A DNA stretch of 30,718 nucleotides from JAXJYR01 sp964593515 (GTDB lineage Bacteria; Bacillota_I; Bacilli_A; Erysipelotrichales; Erysipelotrichaceae), in contig CAZQJH010000006.1 in assembly GCA_964593515.1 (NCBI GenBank), positions 1-30,718 of the forward strand, written 5' to 3'. The position numbers and the translations under genes were made by a program. Below are positions 1 through 7,323 of this stretch, one piece after another; within the stretch, counting starts at the first letter, position 1, and every line of letters begins with the position of its first letter. Under the pieces are notes generated by a model, which saw only the letters and a list, made by a program, of their open reading frames with translations, ran no database searches and was not told the DNA's origin.

Positions 1-23
1 AAATGGTAATATAAGATAGGATA

Positions 24-46
24 TTTTAAACTTTAGTAGTTTAAAA
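24..46 (+). other. Hairpin in the guaB leader
   Basis: A perfect inverted repeat has 9-base arms (TTTTAAACT / AGTTTAAAA) and a 5-base loop. It ends about 38 bases before the guaB start codon and no T-run follows it, so it does not look like an intrinsic terminator. It could be an operator or a weak leader stem. The promoter of guaB lies at or beyond the window edge, so the role cannot be resolved. Confidence 0.4.
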
Positions 47-84
47 TAAACAGAGAAAATAAAAAATCGAAAGGAGATCTAATA

Positions 85-1596
85 ATGGCTTATTTTTTTG
101 ATGAACCTTCACGTACTTTTAGTGAATACCTTTTAGTTCCTGGTTATTCAAGTAGTGAATGTACACCTGCAAACGTATCTTTAAAAACACCTTTAGTAAA
201 ATTTAAGAAAGGGGAAGAACCATCTTTATCACTTAATATTCCTATGGTTTCAGCAATCATGCAATCAGTTTCTGGAGAAAGAATGGCATGTGCTTTAGCT
301 AGAGAAGGTGGGGTTTCATTTATTTATGGATCACAAACAATTGAAGATGAAGCAGCTATGGTTAAACGTGTTAAAATGACTAAAGCTGGATTTGTTTATA
401 GTGATTCTAATATTACTCCTGATGCTACTTTAGCTGATGTTTTAGCTTTAAAAGAAGCAAATGGACACTCTACAATGGCAGTCACTGAGGATGGAAGTGC
501 TAATGGTAAGCTATTAGGTATTATCACAAGCCGTGACTACCGTGTATCTCGTATGGATTTAAATACAAAAGTTTCTGAATTCATGACTCCACTTGAGTCA
601 TTAATCTATGCTAAAGAAGGATGTACATTATCAGAAGCTAATGATTTAATTTGGGATAATAAATTAAACCAATTACCAATTGTTGATGATAATGGACACT
701 TAGTTGCTTTCGTATTTAGAAAAGACTATGATTCTCATAAAGAACATCCAAATGAATTATTAGATGCAAGTAAACGTTATATTGTAGGAGCTGGTATTAA
801 TACTAGAGACTATGAAGAACGTATTCCAGCCTTAATTGAAGCTGGTGCTGATGTTTTATGTATTGATTCTTCAGAAGGTTTCTCTGAATGGCAATTACGT
901 ACTTTAAAATGGGCACGTGAAAAATATGGTGACAGTGTAAAAATTGGAGCTGGTAACGTTGTTGATGAAGAAGGATTTAGATTCTTAGCTGAAGCTGGAG
1001 CTGACTTCATTAAAATTGGTATCGGTGGAGGAAGTATTTGTATTACACGTGAACAAAAAGGTATTGGACGTGGACAAGCAACTGCTACAATTGAAGTAGC
1101 TAAAGCTCGTGATAAATACTTTGAAGAAACTGGAATTTATATTCCAATTTGTAGTGATGGAGGTATTGTTCATGATTACCACATTACTTTAGCTTTAGCA
1201 ATGGGTGCTGACTTTGTAATGTTAGGACGTTACTTCTCAAGATTTGAAGAATCACCAACTAAGAAAGTATCAATTAATGGTACATATATGAAAGAATACT
1301 GGGGAGAAGGAAGTGCTCGTGCTCGTAACTGGCAACGTTATGACATGGGTGGAAAAACTGGTTTATCTTTCGTTGAAGGGGTTGACTCTTACGTACCATA
1401 TGCTGGATATTTAAAAGACAACTTAGACTTAACTTTAAGTAAAGTTAAATCTACAATGTGTAACTGTGGTGCTTTAACAATTCCTGAATTACAAGAAAAA
1501 GCTAAAATTACTTTAGTATCTTCAACTTCTATTGTTGAAGGTGGAGCTCACGACGTAGTTGTGAAAGATAGTACTTTTGACGGAAAAGGAAAATAA
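85..1596 (+). CDS. guaB: IMP dehydrogenase, trichomonad-type
   Basis: Oxidises IMP to XMP with NAD+, the committed step of GMP synthesis in the cytoplasm. The 503-residue protein is a TIM barrel interrupted by two CBS domains (about residues 103-220). The catalytic loop reads GGGSICITREQ with Cys319. Arg382 sits in MLGRYFSRFEE, and the flap carries Arg418-Tyr419 in WQRYD. Both the length and the numbering of Cys319, Arg382, Arg418 and Tyr419 match, from memory, the Tritrichomonas foetus enzyme, which differs from the usual bacterial GSICTTR form. AAGGAG at 71-76 sits 8 bases before the ATG and fixes the start. The gene is monocistronic and ends at a strong hairpin terminator. It uses many C-ending Asn, Tyr and Phe codons, as expected for high expression. 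Confidence 0.97.
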   Translation: MAYFFDEPSRTFSEYLLVPGYSSSECTPANVSLKTPLVKFKKGEEPSLSLNIPMVSAIMQSVSGERMACALAREGGVSFIYGSQTIEDEAAMVKRVKMTKAGFVYSDSNITPDATLADVLALKEANGHSTMAVTEDGSANGKLLGIITSRDYRVSRMDLNTKVSEFMTPLESLIYAKEGCTLSEANDLIWDNKLNQLPIVDDNGHLVAFVFRKDYDSHKEHPNELLDASKRYIVGAGINTRDYEERIPALIEAGADVLCIDSSEGFSEWQLRTLKWAREKYGDSVKIGAGNVVDEEGFRFLAEAGADFIKIGIGGGSICITREQKGIGRGQATATIEVAKARDKYFEETGIYIPICSDGGIVHDYHITLALAMGADFVMLGRYFSRFEESPTKKVSINGTYMKEYWGEGSARARNWQRYDMGGKTGLSFVEGVDSYVPYAGYLKDNLDLTLSKVKSTMCNCGALTIPELQEKAKITLVSSTSIVEGGAHDVVVKDSTFDGKGK

Positions 1597-1604
1597 CATC
1601 AATT

Positions 1605-1635
1605 AGGTTAAGCAAGTGATGCTTAACCTTTTTTT
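1605..1635 (+). terminator. Intrinsic terminator of guaB
   Basis: A 10-bp stem (AGGTTAAGCA / TGCTTAACCT) with a 5-base loop is followed by seven T residues, 8 bases after the guaB stop codon. Confidence 0.93.
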
Positions 1636-1656
1636 AACTTTAATATCAAGAATAGA

Positions 1657-1685
1657 TTGTTAAAAAATGGACTTAGTGGTATAAT
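1657..1685 (+). promoter_or_regulatory. Promoter of pgk-tpiA
   Basis: TTGTTA at 1657-1662 and a consensus TATAAT at 1680-1685 are separated by 17 bases, a sigma-A type promoter. It lies between the guaB terminator and the AAGGAGG ribosome binding site of pgk. Confidence 0.8.
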
Positions 1686-1714
1686 TACTATGATATTTAA
1701 GGAGGATTTTAGTA

Positions 1715-2896
1715 ATGACTAAAAGAACTGTAAGAGATTTAGATGTTGCTGGAAAAAAAGTTATCGTAAGATGTGACTTTAACGTTCCAAGAAAAGATGG
1801 AAAAATTACAAACGACAACCGTATTATTCAAGCGTTACCTACAATTAAATACTTAATTGAAAACAACGCTCGTTTAATTCTTATGTCTCACTTAGGAAAA
1901 GTAAAAACTGACGAAGACAAAGCTAAAAACAACTTAGAATGTGTAGCTGTAAGATTAGGTGAATTATTACCTGATACTAAAGTTACTTTCGTTCCTGTAA
2001 CTCGTGGAGCTGAATTAGAAGAAGCTGTAGCTGCTTTAAACGATGGAGAAATCGTAGTAGTACAAAACACTCGTTACGAAAAAGGTGAAAGTAAAAATGA
2101 TCCTGAATTAGCACAATACTGGGCTAGCTTAGGTGATTTATTCGTTGAAGATGCATTCGGTTCTGTTCACCGTGCACACGCTTCAACTGCTGGAATTGCT
2201 TCAATTTTACCTAACGCATTAGGATTCTTAGTAGAAAAAGAAGTTAAAATGTTAGGAGCTGCTGTTGATACTCCTGAACGTCCATTCGTTGCTATTATCG
2301 GTGGAGCTAAAGTATCTGACAAAATTGCTGTTGTTGACAACTTATTAAAGAAAGCTGACAAAGTATTAATCGGTGGAGGAATGGCTTATACATTCTTAAA
2401 AGCTCAAGGATACAACGTTGGTAACTCTTTAGTAGAAGAAGACAAAATTGAATTAGCTAAAGAATACTTAGCAAAAGCAGAAGGAAAATTAATTTTACCT
2501 GTTGACCACGTATGTGCTGACAAATTTGCTGCTGATGCTAACACAGTTATCGCTGATAACGAAAACATCCCTGCTGATTACATGGGATTAGATATTGGAC
2601 CTAAATCAATCGAATTATACCGTGATGCTTTAGCTGGTGCTAAAACTGTAGTATGGAACGGACCTATGGGTGTATTCGAAATGGAAGCATTCGCTAAAGG
2701 AACTTTAGAAGTATGTACTGCTATTTCTGAATTACCTGGAGCTACAACAGTTATCGGTGGAGGAGACTCTGCAGCTGCTGCTATCCAATTAGGATTCGCT
2801 GACAAATTCTCTCACATCTCAACAGGTGGAGGAGCTTCATTAGAATACATGGAAGGTAAAGAATTACCTGGTATTGCTGTAATTAGCGAAAAATAA
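1715..2896 (+). CDS. pgk: Phosphoglycerate kinase
   Basis: Transfers phosphate from 1,3-bisphosphoglycerate to ADP, the first ATP-yielding step of glycolysis. The 393-residue length is standard. The N-terminal substrate domain starts with the DFNVP motif near residue 20 and has the basic YLIENNARLILMSHLG region. The C-terminal nucleotide domain has GGAKVSDKI, the WNGPMGVFE motif and the glycine-rich GGGDSAAA. AAGGAGG at 1699-1705 sets the start. tpiA follows 18 bases later with its own ribosome binding site and no terminator between, so the two are co-transcribed. Codons are strongly shifted to AAC, TAC, TTC and GAC compared with most other genes here, a sign of high expression. The usual partner gap is not directly upstream; guaB is there instead. 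Confidence 0.98.
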   Translation: MTKRTVRDLDVAGKKVIVRCDFNVPRKDGKITNDNRIIQALPTIKYLIENNARLILMSHLGKVKTDEDKAKNNLECVAVRLGELLPDTKVTFVPVTRGAELEEAVAALNDGEIVVVQNTRYEKGESKNDPELAQYWASLGDLFVEDAFGSVHRAHASTAGIASILPNALGFLVEKEVKMLGAAVDTPERPFVAIIGGAKVSDKIAVVDNLLKKADKVLIGGGMAYTFLKAQGYNVGNSLVEEDKIELAKEYLAKAEGKLILPVDHVCADKFAADANTVIADNENIPADYMGLDIGPKSIELYRDALAGAKTVVWNGPMGVFEMEAFAKGTLEVCTAISELPGATTVIGGGDSAAAAIQLGFADKFSHISTGGGASLEYMEGKELPGIAVISEK

Positions 2897-2914
2897 TTAT
2901 AAGGAGATTTAACA

Positions 2915-3667
2915 ATGAGAAAACCAATTATCGTAGGAAACTGGAAAATGAACAAAACAATGAAAGAAACTCAAGCTTTCATTGAAGCTGTAGATGGTGT
3001 TGCTGCTAGTGACAAAGCTACATTTGGAATTGGAGCTCCATATACTGCATTAACTACTGCAGTTGCTGGTGCTAAAAACTTAGTAATCGCTGCTGAAAAC
3101 TGCCACTGGGAAAACTCAGGAGCTTTCACTGGTGAAGTTTCTGTACCAATGTTAGAAGAAGTAGGAGTTACTTACTGTATCATTGGACACTCTGAACGTC
3201 GTACAATGTTTGGAGACAGTGATGAAACTGTAAACAAAAAAGCTAAACGTTTAGTTGAAGCTGGAATTACACCAATCGTATGTATCGGTGAAACTGAAGC
3301 TCAATATGACGCTGGAGAAACTGAAAAAGTTATCCGTGAACAATTAAGTGGATCATTAGCTAACATGTGTCCAAAATGTGTTTCTAACTTAGTAATCGCT
3401 TATGAACCAATCTGGGCAATCGGAACTGGTAAATCAGCTACTAAAGAAGATGCACAAAAATGTTGTGCTATCGTACGTGACCAAGTAAGAGTTATGTATG
3501 GTGATGAAGCTGCTGATAAAGTACGTGTACAATACGGTGGTTCTGTTAAAGCTAGCAACATTGTTGAATACATGTCAGAAGCTGATATCGACGGTGCATT
3601 AATCGGTGGTGCAAGTTTAACTGCTGATGGATTCACTGAAATTATCGAATTAGTTAAAGGAATGTAA
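2915..3667 (+). CDS. tpiA: Triosephosphate isomerase
   Basis: Interconverts dihydroxyacetone phosphate and glyceraldehyde 3-phosphate. The 250-residue TIM barrel has all catalytic positions: Lys11 in GNWKMN, His92 in GHSERR, and Glu164 in YEPIWAIGTG. The phosphate-binding YGGSV and GGASL loops are at the C-terminal end. AAGGAG lies 8 bases before the ATG. It is the second gene of the pgk-tpiA unit and is followed by a terminator, so the phosphoglycerate mutase and enolase genes that often follow are elsewhere. Codon use matches pgk, with C-ending codons favoured. Confidence 0.98.
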   Translation: MRKPIIVGNWKMNKTMKETQAFIEAVDGVAASDKATFGIGAPYTALTTAVAGAKNLVIAAENCHWENSGAFTGEVSVPMLEEVGVTYCIIGHSERRTMFGDSDETVNKKAKRLVEAGITPIVCIGETEAQYDAGETEKVIREQLSGSLANMCPKCVSNLVIAYEPIWAIGTGKSATKEDAQKCCAIVRDQVRVMYGDEAADKVRVQYGGSVKASNIVEYMSEADIDGALIGGASLTADGFTEIIELVKGM

Positions 3668-3678
3668 TATTTAATCTA

Positions 3679-3707
3679 AGGGCTGAGTTAATCAGCTCTT
3701 TTTTTTT
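3679..3707 (+). terminator. Intrinsic terminator of pgk-tpiA
   Basis: An 8-bp stem (AGGGCTGA / TCAGCTCT, one G-T pair) with loop GTTAA is followed by a run of nine T residues counting the last stem base. Confidence 0.92.
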
Positions 3708-3721
3708 AGTTGGTATCATCA

Positions 3722-3750
3722 TTGAGAAATTAGTGATTATTTGGTATAAT
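3722..3750 (+). promoter_or_regulatory. Promoter of the M50 protease gene
   Basis: TTGAGA at 3722-3727 and TATAAT at 3745-3750 are separated by 17 bases. The ribosome binding site GAGGAGG begins 7 bases downstream of the -10 box, so the leader is very short. Confidence 0.82.
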
Positions 3751-3770
3751 TAGAATGAGGAGGAATGGCA

Positions 3771-4433
3771 ATGTTATTTGATACAAATCTTCATGATTTT
3801 TTAATAAAACTATTATTAATTATTCCAGCAGTAGCAATTGCTTTAAGTGCTCATGAGTTTGCACATGCATTTGTAGCATATATAATGGGGGATACTTCAC
3901 AATTATCAAAAGGAAGATTAAGCTTAAATCCTTTAAAACATCTTGATATATGGGGAACAGTATGTTTAGCTATCTTTGGGTTTGGATGGGCTAAACCGGT
4001 TCAAATTGATTCGCGAAATTTCAAAGATGAAAAAACCGGAATGATCTATTCTGCTTTAGCTGGACCACTAATGAACTTTGTGATAGCTTTTATTACTTTA
4101 TTCATTTATTGTTTATTCTATAAATTTGAATTAGTATTAATCGATAGTTATTTAATTTATTATATATGTTCATTTTTAGAAGTCTTAGCATTGATTAATA
4201 TTGGTTTAGGGCTATTCAATATTATTCCAGTTCCACCATTAGATGGAAGTAAAATAATTGGTGGGTTATTAAGTGATAATTTATACCAAAAAATGTTACG
4301 TTATGAAAGATATATTTCAATTGTCTTAATTATTTTATTAGCAAGTGGTATATTTGATTCATTCTTATATGAATCACGTAATTTAATTTATAATGGAATG
4401 TTAGATATATTTATTATGCTATTAGGGTTATAG
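3771..4433 (+). CDS. M50 family site-2-type membrane metalloprotease
   Basis: A membrane zinc protease of the small YwhC/Rv0359-like branch of peptidase M50. From the chosen start it is 220 residues. The zinc motif HEFAH lies inside the first membrane segment (His28, Glu29, His32), and the third ligand is Asp158 in PVPPLDG. At least four hydrophobic segments are visible, and no PDZ domain is present. I chose the second Met (3771) because GAGGAGG at 3757-3763 leaves only one base before the upstream ATG at 3765 but 7 bases before this one. It has its own promoter. Its substrate is unknown; relatives cut transmembrane segments of anti-sigma factors or signal-peptide remnants, but no such partner is next to it. 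Confidence 0.9.
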   Translation: MLFDTNLHDFLIKLLLIIPAVAIALSAHEFAHAFVAYIMGDTSQLSKGRLSLNPLKHLDIWGTVCLAIFGFGWAKPVQIDSRNFKDEKTGMIYSALAGPLMNFVIAFITLFIYCLFYKFELVLIDSYLIYYICSFLEVLALINIGLGLFNIIPVPPLDGSKIIGGLLSDNLYQKMLRYERYISIVLIILLASGIFDSFLYESRNLIYNGMLDIFIMLLGL

Positions 4434-4491
4434 AAACTATTTGCATTTAATTTACATTACTTTCATGATTAAATCGCTATTAAAAAAGTAA

Positions 4492-4506
4492 ATAATGCAT
4501 TATAAT
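4492..4506 (+). promoter_or_regulatory. Probable -10 region of nrdDG with overlapping palindrome
   Basis: TATAAT at 4501-4506 lies 24 bases before the nrdD start. The -35 region (TATTAA at 4478-4483, spacing 17) is poor. A perfect 12-base palindrome ATAATG/CATTAT (4492-4503) overlaps the -10 box and could be an operator. It does not match the NrdR box as I know it. Confidence 0.45.
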
Positions 4507-4530
4507 ATATCCACAAGAAAGGATGATACT

Positions 4531-6693
4531 ATGAATATAATTAAAAGAAGTGGAAAAGAAGTAGAATTTGATAAGATTAAAATATCAGATGCAGTAAAGA
4601 AGGCGAATCATAGTGTTACCTATGCTTATCGCTTAAGTGATGAACAAGTAGATGAAATTACTAATAATGTTGTGGAATTTTGTGAAGGCTTATTAAGAAG
4701 CGCTACGGTTGAAGAAATTCAAGACCGTGTTGTTGAAGAGATTATGAAACAAGAAGCGTATAAAGTAGCTAATAACTATATTACTTATCGTTATAAACGT
4801 GAATTAGTTCGTAAATCTAATTCAACCGATAAACAAATTTTAAGTTTATTAGAACTAGAAAATGAAGAAGTTTCGCAAGAAAACTCAAATAAGAATCCAA
4901 CTATTTCCTCAGTACAACGTGATTATATGGCGGGAGAAGTTAGTAAAGATATTACAAAACGATTCTTATTACCACCACATATTGTCGATGCTCATGAAAA
5001 AGGAATTATTCATTTCCATGATGCAGATTATTTCGCTCAACATATGCATAACTGTTGTTTAGTTAACTTAGAAGATATGTTACAAAATGGGACAGTAATT
5101 GGCGAAACAATGATTGAAAAACCACATAGTTTCTTAACTGCTTGTAATATTGCAACGCAAGCAATTGCGCAAATTGCTAGTTGTCAATATGGAGGGCAAA
5201 GTATTACGATGTCACATTTAGCACCATTTGTTCAAGTTTCTCGTGAAAAAATTAGAAGAGAAGTTGCAATGGAAATGCAAGCACAAAATATCGAAGTTAG
5301 TGAAGAAACAATTAATGATATTGCGGAAATGCGTGTTAGACGTGAAATTAAACAAGGGGTACAAACAATTCAATACCAAGTTATTACTTTAATGACAACT
5401 AACGGGCAAGCTCCATTTATTACCATGTTTATGTATTTAAATGAAGTTCCTGAAGGAAGTTTACGTGATGACTTAGCTTTAATAATTGAAGAAATGTTGA
5501 ATCAACGTATCCAAGGGGTTAAGAATGAAAAAGGTGTTTATATTACACCAGCTTTCCCTAAATTAATTTATGTATTACAAGAAAACAATATTACAGAAGG
5601 AAGTAAATATTGGCACTTAACTAAATTAGCCGCTAAATGTACGGCTAAACGTATGGTTCCTGATTATATTAGTGAAAAAATTATGAAGGAATTAAAAGAA
5701 GGTAACTGTTATACATGTATGGGATGTCGTTCATTCTTAACAGTATATAAAGATGTAAATGATAAATATAAATTCTATGGTCGTTTTAATCAAGGGGTTG
5801 TAACCTTAAACTTAGTTGATGTAGCTTGTTCAAGTGGACGTGATAAACAAAAATTCTGGGAAATTATGGATGAACGTTTAGCTTTATGTAAAGAAGCTTT
5901 AATGTGTCGTCATAAACGTTTATTAGGAACACCTAGTGATGTAGCACCAATTCTTTGGCAAAATGGGGCTTTAGCTCGTTTAAAGAAAGGTGAAACAATT
6001 GATAAATTATTATTTAATGGTTATTCAACTATTTCACTTGGATATGCTGGATTATGTGAAACAGTTCGTTATATGACTGGAGTAGATCATAGTGATCCAA
6101 AAGCAACACCATTTGCTTTAGAAATTATGCAATACTTAAATGATGCATGTGCTAAATGGAAAGCAGAAGAAAATATTGATTTCTCATTATATGGAACTCC
6201 ATTAGAATCAACAACATATAAATTCTCTAAATGTTTACAAAAACGTTTTGGAATGATTGAAGGAGTAACTGATCGTAACTATATTACTAATAGTTATCAT
6301 GTTCATGTTACTAAAGAAATGAATGCATTTGAAAAATTAACTTTCGAAGCTCAATTCCAAAAATTATCACCAGGAGGAGCAATTAGTTATGTTGAAGTTC
6401 CTGATATGAAAGATAATATCGAAGCTGTTTTAGCGGTTATGCAACATATTTATGAACATATTATGTATGCAGAGTTAAATACTAAGAGTGATTACTGTCA
6501 ATGTTGTGGATATGATGGAGAAATTCAAATTGTGAAAGACCATCATGGTAAATTAATTTGGCAATGTCCTAACTGTGGTAATACTGACCAAACTAAAATG
6601 AATGTTGCTCGTCGTACTTGTGGATATATTGGAACTCAATATTGGAATCAAGGACGTACACAAGAAATTAAAGAAAGAGTATTACATTTATAA
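4531..6693 (+). CDS. nrdD: Anaerobic (class III) ribonucleoside-triphosphate reductase
   Basis: Reduces ribonucleoside triphosphates to deoxy forms using a glycyl radical, which restricts activity to anaerobic conditions. From the chosen start it has 720 residues. Residues 1-90 form an ATP-cone allosteric domain beginning MNIIKRSGKEVEFD. The long central region is the catalytic barrel. Near the C-terminus four cysteines (CQCC then CPNC) bind zinc. The radical site is RRTCGYIG with Gly698. An ATG at 4495 is in frame, but it lies next to the -10 box and lacks a ribosome binding site. AAAGGA at 4518-4523 leads to the ATG at 4531. The activating enzyme gene nrdG follows 4 bases after the stop. 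Confidence 0.97.
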   Translation: MNIIKRSGKEVEFDKIKISDAVKKANHSVTYAYRLSDEQVDEITNNVVEFCEGLLRSATVEEIQDRVVEEIMKQEAYKVANNYITYRYKRELVRKSNSTDKQILSLLELENEEVSQENSNKNPTISSVQRDYMAGEVSKDITKRFLLPPHIVDAHEKGIIHFHDADYFAQHMHNCCLVNLEDMLQNGTVIGETMIEKPHSFLTACNIATQAIAQIASCQYGGQSITMSHLAPFVQVSREKIRREVAMEMQAQNIEVSEETINDIAEMRVRREIKQGVQTIQYQVITLMTTNGQAPFITMFMYLNEVPEGSLRDDLALIIEEMLNQRIQGVKNEKGVYITPAFPKLIYVLQENNITEGSKYWHLTKLAAKCTAKRMVPDYISEKIMKELKEGNCYTCMGCRSFLTVYKDVNDKYKFYGRFNQGVVTLNLVDVACSSGRDKQKFWEIMDERLALCKEALMCRHKRLLGTPSDVAPILWQNGALARLKKGETIDKLLFNGYSTISLGYAGLCETVRYMTGVDHSDPKATPFALEIMQYLNDACAKWKAEENIDFSLYGTPLESTTYKFSKCLQKRFGMIEGVTDRNYITNSYHVHVTKEMNAFEKLTFEAQFQKLSPGGAISYVEVPDMKDNIEAVLAVMQHIYEHIMYAELNTKSDYCQCCGYDGEIQIVKDHHGKLIWQCPNCGNTDQTKMNVARRTCGYIGTQYWNQGRTQEIKERVLHL

Positions 6694-6697
6694 GTCT

Positions 6698-7216
6698 ATG
6701 TATTACGGTAATATAAAAACGTGTGATATTGCTGATGGTTTAGGAGTTAGAGTTTCCTTATTTGTTAGTGGATGTCGTAATAAGTGTCCACATTGTTTCC
6801 AACAACAAACTTGGGATTTTAACTATGGTGAATTGTTTACACAAGATACCTTACAATCAATCTTAGATGCTTTAAAACCATCATATATTAAAGGCTTTTC
6901 TTTACTTGGTGGTGAACCATTTGAAGAAGAAAATCAACGTGAGTTAGTTAAAATACTAAAAGCTATAAAAATACAATATCCACAAAAAGATATTTGGTGT
7001 TATAGTGGTTATACTTATGAAGATTTATTAGCAGGTGGAAAGAAACACTGTGAAGTAAGTGATGAAATGCTATCATATATTGATATTTTAGTAGATGGTC
7101 GCTTTATTGAAGAATTAAAAGATATTACTTTAAAATATCGTGGTTCTCGTAATCAAAGATTAATAGATTTAAATAAAACAAGAATAGCTAATGAAGTAGT
7201 TTTATTAGATATTTAA
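6698..7216 (+). CDS. nrdG: Anaerobic ribonucleotide reductase activating protein (radical SAM)
   Basis: Uses S-adenosylmethionine and a [4Fe-4S] cluster to install the glycyl radical on NrdD. The 172-residue length is typical. The cluster motif is CRNKCPHC (Cys26, Cys30, Cys33), and the GGE motif of radical SAM proteins appears as LLGGEPF. The open frame extends back into nrdD, but homology starts at MYYGNIKTCDIADGLG, so the ATG at 6698 is the likely start. No strong ribosome binding site precedes it, and it lies just past the nrdD stop, so translation is probably coupled to nrdD. A terminator follows directly after the stop codon. Confidence 0.95.
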   Translation: MYYGNIKTCDIADGLGVRVSLFVSGCRNKCPHCFQQQTWDFNYGELFTQDTLQSILDALKPSYIKGFSLLGGEPFEEENQRELVKILKAIKIQYPQKDIWCYSGYTYEDLLAGGKKHCEVSDEMLSYIDILVDGRFIEELKDITLKYRGSRNQRLIDLNKTRIANEVVLLDI

Positions 7217-7245
7217 GGGTTATATTGCGATATAACCCTTTTTTT
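7217..7245 (+). terminator. Intrinsic terminator of nrdDG
   Basis: A perfect 9-bp stem (GGGTTATAT / ATATAACCC) with loop TGCG starts right after the nrdG stop codon and is followed by seven T residues. Confidence 0.93.
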
Positions 7246-7300
7246 GTCCTTAGGGTTTAAACGTAAGATAAAATTAATTAATTTTTTTATTGCTATATGA

Positions 7301-7306
7301 TATACT
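7301..7306 (+). promoter_or_regulatory. Possible -10 box for the membrane protein gene
   Basis: TATACT lies 17 bases before the chosen start at 7324. A weak -35 match (TTAATT, 7278-7283) is at 17-base spacing. An in-frame ATG at 7297 would overlap this box, which argues against it as the start. Confidence 0.4.
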
Positions 7307-7323
7307 TGAGTTGGGTGATAAAG

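Noticed and set aside
1..84. Purine riboswitch before guaB
   Set aside because: I could not find the conserved core of a purine aptamer. Only a simple AT-rich hairpin is present, and the leader may extend outside the window.
4495..4530. Upstream in-frame start of nrdD giving 12 extra residues
   Set aside because: It lies next to the probable -10 box and has no ribosome binding site. The family N-terminus fits the ATG at 4531.
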